NCBI GenBank assembly: GCA_036011305.1
Contig: DASCNA010000132.1
Location: 1-64,000 of the forward strand
Source of the DNA: DASCNA01 sp036011305
Lineage (GTDB): Bacteria; Verrucomicrobiota; Lentisphaeria; Victivallales; GWF2-38-69
Length of the DNA: 64,000 bases
Reading direction: 5' to 3'
Positions 55,824 through 62,516 of this stretch are shown here, piece after piece (position 1 is the first letter of the stretch; every line of letters starts with the position of its first letter). A program made the position numbers and the translations under genes. Below the pieces are notes generated by a model. It worked only from the letters and a program-made list of their open reading frames with translations. It did no database searches and had not been told where the DNA came from.

Positions 55824-55847
55824 TTTATGTCATTATTAATATTTTAA
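55824..55847 (+). promoter_or_regulatory. Shared upstream sequence, copy 1
   Basis: TTTATGTCATTATTAATATT plus four bases (TTAA) matches 62467-62490 in 23 of 24 positions. Lies 477 bases before the AOR N-domain start. Confidence 0.35.
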
Positions 55848-55887
55848 AGACCTAAACGAAAATAGTTGTCATTATTAAAGCCTATGA

Positions 55888-55916
55888 ATCAAAATATCAA
55901 TTATTGATATTTTGAT
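55888..55916. promoter_or_regulatory. Perfect 13-bp inverted repeat
   Basis: ATCAAAATATCAA-TTA-TTGATATTTTGAT is a perfect dyad with a three-base centre, about 410 bases upstream of the AOR operon. It may be a regulator-binding dyad or a terminator-type hairpin, although no T run follows. Confidence 0.4.
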
Positions 55917-56323
55917 AAACGCTTTTGTTGAATATTCCAGTTTCTCAAAATCTTTGGTGATCCTTGTTATAAAAATCTACTTTTCAGGGACGTCCTCTGA
56001 TATTAGATCTGACATTAAAAACTTTATTAATTTCCCTTGTTTTCCATTAAATCCGATGGATAAACTGTCTCAGTCATATATTGTATACTTCATTGTATTT
56101 TTATGAAAAATGGAGTTTATATTTGAAGAATTAGAATGTCAGTAATTATTGGATTTATCTTTAAATTTTATGCACATGAGATTTTTCGGACATACTCTTT
56201 GAAAAGTGATTATATTTTATAGTTTAGAAATATTATTTACGAACATATTCCTAAATTGAAATATTAAGTAAAATAATAAATTTTGATAGAGATAATAATA
56301 CATAACAAATAATGGAGGTTCTA

Positions 56324-57619
56324 ATGTTGGGTCAGTGTATCGACAAGATGCGTAATGCTCATAAAACCTTATGCGAATTCGATTTCGAAATTGCTAAGAT
56401 TAATAAAGGGTACGCATCCAGATTTCTTCGTATAGATTTATCTAAAAACGAAGTGAAAACATTACCAGTTTCTGATCAAATGAAAGAATTGTGGACAGGT
56501 GGTAAAGGATTTGATCTTTGGTTAATGTTTCAGGAAATTAATCAGAACACTAAATGGGACAGTGAAGAAAATCCAATCTGTTTTGCTTCAGGTCCTTTGG
56601 GTGGTACAACTTCATTTCCAGGATCAGGAAAGACTCTTCTAACTTCTATTTCCCCTCTAACTCATAATGTAATTGATTCAAATGTTGGTGGATATTTTGG
56701 TCCGTATTTTAAATTTGCCGGCTTTGATGCAATGGTGATTGTAGGGAAAGCGAAAGAAGATGTTATTGTTGTAATTGATGCCGTTAATAAAAAAGTAACC
56801 ATTGAAAAAGCTCCTCTTGAAAGTATTAATTCGCATGTTGTCTGCGAAGAACTTACTGAAATGTACGCAGAAAATGAAATAGACAAGAGAAATATTGCAG
56901 TTGTTGCAGCTGGAAAAGCTGCTGAATATACAAAAATGGGACTTTTAAACTTTTCATTTTGGGATTGGAGAAGACAGGTAACCCGATTAAAGCAAGCGGG
57001 TCGCGGTGGCATCGGAACAGTTTTTAGAGATAAAAAAATTAAAGCAATAGTTGCCAAAAATAAAGATATTAGTCCGGCATGGAGAATCGAAGAAAGTAAA
57101 GCTTCCAAAATGGTTACGCCCAAAAATATCTCCACATGCAACTGTAAAGCTGAAATTCACAATATTATTACTAAGTGGGATTCAGATCCTGAATTTGTAA
57201 TTGAGATGATGCAGGATATTCAGGATCGTTATCGTCATATTCCAAAGACAGCAATTGATGAAATCTGCATTAAAACTGGTACACCTAAATCAGAACTCTA
57301 TCACATTGCCACTTTCTATTCTACTTTCAGCCTTGAAGAAAAGGGTGAAACAATTATACAAGTTTGTATGGGAACTGCATGCCATGTCAAGGGAGCGTCC
57401 AAAATTGCAGATGCTCTTGAATCTGAACTTGACATAAAGTGCGGATATACAACAAAGGATAAGAAGTTCAGTCTTGAAGCAGTAGCTTGTGTTGGTGCCT
57501 GCAGTATTGCTCCGGTTGTTAAATTCGGAGAAGACGTTGTCGGTAATGTAAAAGCCAAGGACATCAAAAAGCTTATTGAAAAATATAGAAATAGAGCCAA
57601 GGAGACAGTCCAGATTTAG
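56324..57619 (+). CDS. AOR N-terminal domain fused to a NuoE-like [2Fe-2S] domain
   Basis: I start at the ATG at 56324, five bases after GGAGG (the ATG at 56312 lies inside that site). Of 431 residues, about 29-250 are the N-terminal domain of tungsten aldehyde ferredoxin oxidoreductases (LWTGGKGFDLWLM, ASGPLGGTTSFPGSGK, SNVGGYFGPYFKFAG, RGGIGTVFRDKKIKAI). The rest is a NuoE-type thioredoxin-like [2Fe-2S] domain with cysteines at C348, C353, C389 and C393. The C-terminal AOR domains that complete the pterin site are missing here and are in the gene at 59455. A separate gene for a whole AOR is not present. First gene of the operon; sequence richer in GC than its neighbours. Confidence 0.85.
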   Translation: MLGQCIDKMRNAHKTLCEFDFEIAKINKGYASRFLRIDLSKNEVKTLPVSDQMKELWTGGKGFDLWLMFQEINQNTKWDSEENPICFASGPLGGTTSFPGSGKTLLTSISPLTHNVIDSNVGGYFGPYFKFAGFDAMVIVGKAKEDVIVVIDAVNKKVTIEKAPLESINSHVVCEELTEMYAENEIDKRNIAVVAAGKAAEYTKMGLLNFSFWDWRRQVTRLKQAGRGGIGTVFRDKKIKAIVAKNKDISPAWRIEESKASKMVTPKNISTCNCKAEIHNIITKWDSDPEFVIEMMQDIQDRYRHIPKTAIDEICIKTGTPKSELYHIATFYSTFSLEEKGETIIQVCMGTACHVKGASKIADALESELDIKCGYTTKDKKFSLEAVACVGACSIAPVVKFGEDVVGNVKAKDIKKLIEKYRNRAKETVQI

Positions 57620-57685
57620 AGCTTCTGTGGAAAATATAGGAATTTTAAAAAACCAACATTAAAAGTGCTTGGAGAATATATAAAA

Positions 57686-59455
57686 ATGGATAACAGGGAA
57701 ATTAAAAGAATAAAAATAGGGACTTCTACCTGTGGTTTGGCTGCAGGAGCAGGAAGAGTTCTGGATTATTTTAAGAGTAAAATTAAGAATATTCAAATAG
57801 ATGGAGTAGGCTGCATAGGTCACTGTTATGCGGAACCGTTAATAGAGATAGAAACATTTAACGGTGATTCAATTTTTTACTCAAACGTATCAGCTGACGA
57901 AGAATGCTTAAACAATATTCTTAATCTTGGCAAAAAGGGACGATTGGAAATAAACCCTTTGAGAAAAGCTAAAGAATGCCTTCAGGTTACACGTCTTGCA
58001 GGAAAAATCACCCCTAGCTCACTAGATGAATATATTGATAATGGAGGCTTCTCAGCACTGAAGAAGATTCTTGAAGCGGGGGATCCTGAAAGAGTTATCC
58101 AGGATGTAATCGCTTCCGGTATCAGAGGCCGTGGCGGAGGAGGTTTTCCAGCTGGTATCAAATGGCAGTCTGCAAAAAAAGCTGCAGACTCCAGAAAAGA
58201 AGAAGTTTTTGTTGTTTGCAATGCCGATGAAGGTGATCCTGGCGCTTTCATGGATAGAAGTATCATTGAAACAAACCCTTATTCTATTATTGAGGGTATG
58301 CTAATTGGAGCGTATGCTATTGGAGCAAAAGAAGGCTTCGTTTATATCAGAAAAGAATACCCATTAGCCTGCATCACACTTGAAAAGGCAATTAAAAATG
58401 CCACTAAAATGGGAATACTTAGTGACAGAGTATTTGATACTGATTTTAGTTTTACTCTTAAGATTCATAGAGGCGCTGGTGCCTTTGTTTGTGGTGAATC
58501 ATCCGCACTTATGAAATCCATGGCTGGTAAAACTGGTGAGCCAAGAGCAAAATATGTTCGAAGTGTAGAATATGGGTTCAGAGATAAACCAACAGTTCTA
58601 AATAATGTGGAAACTTGGGCAAATATCCCGATTATTATCGATAAGGGCCCTGAGCATTTTGCTTCCATAGGTACAGGAGATGTAACCAATAATCCATGGG
58701 GTGGTTCTTCAGGGACCAAAGTGTTCTCTCTGGTTGGAGATATAAATAATACTGGACTTGTGGAAGTTCCCATGGGAATTACACTGCGTGAAGTTATAGA
58801 GGATGTTGGCGGCGGGATTACTAATGGTCGTAAGTTTAAGGCAATTCAGACCGGTGGTCCGTCAGGCGGATGTATCCCGGAAAAACATCTGGATATGAAA
58901 ATTGATTTTGATTCACTAAGCCAAGCCGGATCAATGATGGGATCAGGTGGTTTGATTGTAATGGATGATAAAACCTGTATGGTTGATGTTGCACGTTACT
59001 TTACTGATTTTCTAGTCAATGAATCATGTGGAAAATGCACTCCATGCCGTGAAGGACTCTATGCTCTTTCCAACACTCTGAAGAGAATTTGCGAAGGAAA
59101 AGGCAAAGAGGGTGATATTGAATTTCTGGAAGAACTTGCTGATACGATTACCGAGGCATCTTTATGTCAGCTGGGAGGATCAGCAGCTAATCCGGTACTT
59201 AGCACAATTCTTTACTTTCGAGATGAATATGAAGAACATATCAACGAAGGTAAGTGTAGAGCGGGTGTTTGTAAGCCTCTAATTACTTATAGTATCAGTG
59301 ACAAATGTACAGGCTGTACCGCCTGTGTGAAACCATGTCCTGTTAACGCAATTTCAGGGGAGAAGAAAAATCTTCATACTATAAACAAGAATCTTTGTAC
59401 CAAATGTGGAATTTGTGCTGAAGTCTGCAAATTTGATGCAGTGGAGGTGATATAA
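57686..59455 (+). CDS. NuoF/HydB-like NADH- and FMN-binding subunit with extra iron-sulfur domains
   Basis: I start at the ATG at 57686, ten bases after GGAGA. The 589-residue protein has an N-terminal thioredoxin-like [2Fe-2S]-type domain (STCGLAAGAGRVLD, GVGCIGHCYAEP), the NuoF core with FMN loop GIRGRGGGGFPAGIKW and NADH site CNADEGDPGAFMD, the [4Fe-4S] site SCGKCTPCREG plus SLCQLGGSAANP, and two ferredoxin-type [4Fe-4S] motifs at the C-terminus (CTGCTACVKPCP, CTKCGICAEVC). This is the plan of the electron-bifurcating hydrogenase/Nfn-type HydB subunits. Its stop overlaps the next ATG (TAATG). Confidence 0.9.
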   Translation: MDNREIKRIKIGTSTCGLAAGAGRVLDYFKSKIKNIQIDGVGCIGHCYAEPLIEIETFNGDSIFYSNVSADEECLNNILNLGKKGRLEINPLRKAKECLQVTRLAGKITPSSLDEYIDNGGFSALKKILEAGDPERVIQDVIASGIRGRGGGGFPAGIKWQSAKKAADSRKEEVFVVCNADEGDPGAFMDRSIIETNPYSIIEGMLIGAYAIGAKEGFVYIRKEYPLACITLEKAIKNATKMGILSDRVFDTDFSFTLKIHRGAGAFVCGESSALMKSMAGKTGEPRAKYVRSVEYGFRDKPTVLNNVETWANIPIIIDKGPEHFASIGTGDVTNNPWGGSSGTKVFSLVGDINNTGLVEVPMGITLREVIEDVGGGITNGRKFKAIQTGGPSGGCIPEKHLDMKIDFDSLSQAGSMMGSGGLIVMDDKTCMVDVARYFTDFLVNESCGKCTPCREGLYALSNTLKRICEGKGKEGDIEFLEELADTITEASLCQLGGSAANPVLSTILYFRDEYEEHINEGKCRAGVCKPLITYSISDKCTGCTACVKPCPVNAISGEKKNLHTINKNLCTKCGICAEVCKFDAVEVI

Positions 59456-61452
59456 TGAGTTCAAATAAAATTAAAGTAAATATTAATGGCAAGCAGATTA
59501 CAGCAAATAAGGATTCTTTCCTTCTTACTGCAATTCAGGACGCGGGGATCATTGTTCCAACTCTTTGCCACCACAAAGATCTTACTCCAAGTGGTCAGTG
59601 CAGACTTTGTGTTTGTGAGGTTGAAGAGAGAGGCAGAAAGAAACTTGTTACTGCATGTAACTATCCATTAAGATCAGAAGTAAGTATTGAAACTGAATCA
59701 GATAAAGTTAAAAAACATAGAAAAATGCTTGCCGAAATGTATCTTGGCAGATGGCCAAATGTCCCTGTGATCAAAGAAATTGCTGCCATATGCGGCGTAA
59801 CCGATGGCTCTCGCTTTAAGAGTGAACTTACTGAAGAAAGCGAAAAAGCATGCATACTCTGCGGTCATTGTGTGAAGGCATGTAAAACATTTATGCTTGA
59901 AAATATCATCGACTTTGCCGGCCGCGGCGTTAAACGTCATATGACCATGCCTTTTCAGGAAGTTGATCCAAACTGTGTTGGCTGTACATCATGCGCTTAT
60001 ATTTGTCCAACCGGAGCAATAGAAATTATTGATGACATGAATAATCCTGTAGATTCTCAAATGATCAGAGATCATGGAATGAACGTAAATGCTGAGATGG
60101 CCACTATCGATAAAAACCAGTTTAGAATTAGGGAAGTCGGTACGGCAAATATCGTTGAGGTCATGGATCAATACGATATCCTTCCTGTTCATAACTATAA
60201 GTTTGGCAGGCATCCGGATACAAAAAATATTGATTCCAAAATGCTTAAGGAAAAATACCTGACCCAAGGGCAGGCAGATGCCTGCTGGAAAGGCTGTTCC
60301 ATGGCATGTGCCAAGACCTGTGACAACTTTGAATTAAAGACCGGCCCCTACAAAGGTGATAAAGTTTGTGTTGACGGCCCTGAGTATGAAACTGCAGGCG
60401 GTTCCGCCAACATGGGTTGTTTCGATGGTGATTTTATGATGGAATTCAACTTTTACTGCGACACATATGGTGTTGATACAATTTCCGTGGCAACCTGTAT
60501 GGCATTTGTAATGGAATGTTATGAAAATGGCATAATTACTAAAAAAGATACCGGAGGAAAAGTGCTTAACTTTGGTGCCACAAATGAAACTCTTGAAATT
60601 CTCCACGAAATGGCAAGAGGCGAAGGCTTTGGTGTTGAAGTCGGCCAGGGTATAAGATATCTAAAAGAAAAATGGAAAAAGAAAAAACCAGAAATGGCTG
60701 ATTTTATTCAGGATATCGGCATGGAAGTAAAAGGCCTTGAATTTTCTGAATATATTTCTAAAGAGTCCCTTGCTCAACAGGCAGGCTATTCCCTTGCTCA
60801 GAAAGGACCGCAGCATGATGAGGCATGGTTGATTTTCAATGATGCAATCAATAATATGATGCCAACCTTTGAAGACAAAGCAGAAGCTCTTTACTACTTT
60901 CCGCTGTTTAGAACCTGGTTTGGCCTTCTCGGTCTTTGTAAGATTGTTTGGAACGATGTTGTTCCACTGACAAATAAAAATTATCCTCCACAGGAAGCTG
61001 CTAAGGTTCCGGATCATGTAAAGAATTACTTTAAATTTTTTGAAGGAATGACCGGTAAACCTCTGAATGAAGCGGACATGCTTGAGCAGTCAGAAAGAGT
61101 TTATCAACTTCAAAGAGTAATCGCTCGTTACCTGGGATATGGAACAAGAAAAGATGATATCCCTCCGTACAGAGCTGTTGGTCCTGTAACTGCGGAAGAG
61201 TATGAATCCAGAACTGACCGTTATGACAAACAGCTTAGAGATATTGTTGGCTTTGATCCGGAAGGGAAGAAAACTGAAGAAAAAATGAAAGCTCTTCGTG
61301 AATACAAAATGGATCAATACAGCAAAGTAACTGATGCAGCATATGCCCGTCGCGGATGGACAAATAACGGTGTACCAAAAATAGAAACACTGAAACGTTT
61401 GGGAATTGATCTTCCTGAGCTTGTGGAAATTATTAAAAATGACCAAGAATAG
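59455..61452 (+). CDS. NuoG-like ferredoxin module fused to AOR C-terminal domains
   Basis: The 665-residue protein begins with a [2Fe-2S] ferredoxin domain (C38, C49, C52, C68), then a His/Cys segment and two [4Fe-4S] motifs (C133-C143 and C174-C184). Residues from about 217 on are AOR domains 2 and 3, starting in the linker VHNYKFGRHPD. A cysteine row at C277, C281, C285 and C289 stands where AORs have C-x2-C-x3-C; C494 in LLGLCKI fits the fourth ligand. The pterin motif GPEYET and CDTYGVDTIS are kept, and His453 (GPQHDEA) may be the acid-base His. The complementary AOR domain 1 is in the gene at 56324. The gene overlaps the next one by 14 bases. Confidence 0.85.
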   Translation: MSSNKIKVNINGKQITANKDSFLLTAIQDAGIIVPTLCHHKDLTPSGQCRLCVCEVEERGRKKLVTACNYPLRSEVSIETESDKVKKHRKMLAEMYLGRWPNVPVIKEIAAICGVTDGSRFKSELTEESEKACILCGHCVKACKTFMLENIIDFAGRGVKRHMTMPFQEVDPNCVGCTSCAYICPTGAIEIIDDMNNPVDSQMIRDHGMNVNAEMATIDKNQFRIREVGTANIVEVMDQYDILPVHNYKFGRHPDTKNIDSKMLKEKYLTQGQADACWKGCSMACAKTCDNFELKTGPYKGDKVCVDGPEYETAGGSANMGCFDGDFMMEFNFYCDTYGVDTISVATCMAFVMECYENGIITKKDTGGKVLNFGATNETLEILHEMARGEGFGVEVGQGIRYLKEKWKKKKPEMADFIQDIGMEVKGLEFSEYISKESLAQQAGYSLAQKGPQHDEAWLIFNDAINNMMPTFEDKAEALYYFPLFRTWFGLLGLCKIVWNDVVPLTNKNYPPQEAAKVPDHVKNYFKFFEGMTGKPLNEADMLEQSERVYQLQRVIARYLGYGTRKDDIPPYRAVGPVTAEEYESRTDRYDKQLRDIVGFDPEGKKTEEKMKALREYKMDQYSKVTDAAYARRGWTNNGVPKIETLKRLGIDLPELVEIIKNDQE

Positions 61453-62053
61453 TATTTTCGAAAGAAATTGCTTAGGTATAACAGAAAAATTACTGAATAA
61501 AACTGTAGCAATCGCCGGATTAGGAGGTTTAGGCTCCAATGTGGCGGTTGCTTTAGTTCGTGCAGGAATTGGAAAATTAATTATTGCCGATTTTGATAAG
61601 GTTGAATTAAGCAATCTTAATCGTCAATACTATTTCCATAGCGATCTCGGAAGGTTAAAATCCGAAGCCTTACGAGATCATCTCATAAACATCAATCCTG
61701 ATATCAAGCTGGAAGTTCATAATAAAAAACTTAAACCATCAGATATTATCAAGATATTCAAAGATGCAGAAATTCTAATAGAGGCATTTGATCTCGCTGA
61801 TAGAAAAAAATGGCTAATTGAAACCTGGGCAAAAAACTATCCCAATAAACCCGTTGTCTCAGGCAACGGTCTCTCAGGAATGGGGCACACTAAGGATATG
61901 AAAGTTATTAAGGCAGGGCATATCTACTTTTGTGGAGATGGTACAACAGAAATGAAAATTGGACTACTCTCTTCTAGGGTTGCCATTGTGGCAAATATGC
62001 AGGCAAACGTCTGCATAGAATTACTTTTAAATAATAGTTACGAGGTTTCATAG
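61439..62053 (+). CDS. ThiF/MoeB/HesA-like adenylyltransferase
   Basis: Starting at the ATG at 61439, 14 bases before the end of the previous gene, the 204-residue protein has the E1-like nucleotide loop VAIAGLGGLGSNVAVALVRA, DFDKVELSNLNRQYYF (adenylation residues) and a truncated C-terminus without the Cys-rhodanese part. It would adenylate the C-terminal Gly of a MoaD/ThiS-type carrier, here the product of the next gene. Position at the end of an AOR operon suggests that it serves the tungsten or molybdenum pterin, whose dithiolene sulfurs need such a carrier. A thiamine or other sulfur route is possible. Confidence 0.8.
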   Translation: MTKNSIFERNCLGITEKLLNKTVAIAGLGGLGSNVAVALVRAGIGKLIIADFDKVELSNLNRQYYFHSDLGRLKSEALRDHLININPDIKLEVHNKKLKPSDIIKIFKDAEILIEAFDLADRKKWLIETWAKNYPNKPVVSGNGLSGMGHTKDMKVIKAGHIYFCGDGTTEMKIGLLSSRVAIVANMQANVCIELLLNNSYEVS

Positions 62054-62056
62054 AAA

Positions 62057-62257
62057 ATGGTACTAATCAATGATAGAGATAAAATCGATTGGTTTGATGG
62101 AATGACTGTAAAAGACATTCTTAATGCAATGGAATACACCTACGTAATGATAACAGTCAACGTCAACGGTGAAGTGGTCGTCGACGAAGAGTACGAAACC
62201 TACACTGTTCCTGATAATGCTGATGTTAAATTAATTCATCTTTGCCATGGTGGTTAA
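62057..62257 (+). CDS. MoaD/ThiS-like sulfur carrier, 66 aa
   Basis: A ubiquitin-like 66-residue protein with the pattern expected of the family (DGMTVKDILNAMEYTYVMI, NVNGEVVVDEEYET, VPDNADVKLIHL) and the essential C-terminal Gly-Gly (CHGG). The terminal Gly is adenylated by the ThiF-like partner encoded three bases upstream and turned into a thiocarboxylate to donate sulfur. In this operon it most likely serves the AOR's pyranopterin. Last gene of the run. Confidence 0.8.
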   Translation: MVLINDRDKIDWFDGMTVKDILNAMEYTYVMITVNVNGEVVVDEEYETYTVPDNADVKLIHLCHGG

Positions 62258-62466
62258 GGATCAGCTTGACTCAATTTGTAACAGTTAAAATCTGACAATC
62301 CTCCCCCACCTCTTCTAGCATTATCATTTTTCAGATAAACCACACACTGATAAAAATGACTGTCTGAATAAGCTTAATAATATCGGACTTTGCTAAGAAA
62401 TAGAATCATTACTAGCTTCCTGTATTTGAAGAAGAATTAGAGGTACAGATGTGATATATTACTATT

Positions 62467-62490
62467 TTTATGTCATGATTAATATTTTAA
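62467..62490 (+). promoter_or_regulatory. Shared upstream sequence, copy 2
   Basis: Matches 55824-55847 in 23 of 24 positions (TTTATGTCATGATTAATATT plus TTAA), 27 bases before the P5C dehydrogenase start, so it would overlap its leader. Region 62258-62516 has no gene; near 62324-62359 an AT-rich hairpin can form. Confidence 0.35.
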
Positions 62491-62516
62491 CTATTTATTG
62501 AAAATTGAGGTTAAAA

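Larger units (their letters stand above)
55631..56323. other. Long intergenic region upstream of the AOR operon
   Basis: About 690 bases without a convincing gene; a 64-codon frame at 55912-56106 is unlikely to be real. It contains the 24-base sequence at 55824 shared with 62467, the hairpin at 55888, and the operon's GGAGG ribosome-binding site at 56314-56318. Its length suggests control elements for the AOR operon. Confidence 0.6.

Noticed and set aside
55912..56106. 64-codon ORF in the long gap upstream of the AOR operon
   Set aside because: No ribosome-binding site, no protein-like composition, and it overlaps the perfect dyad at 55888-55916.
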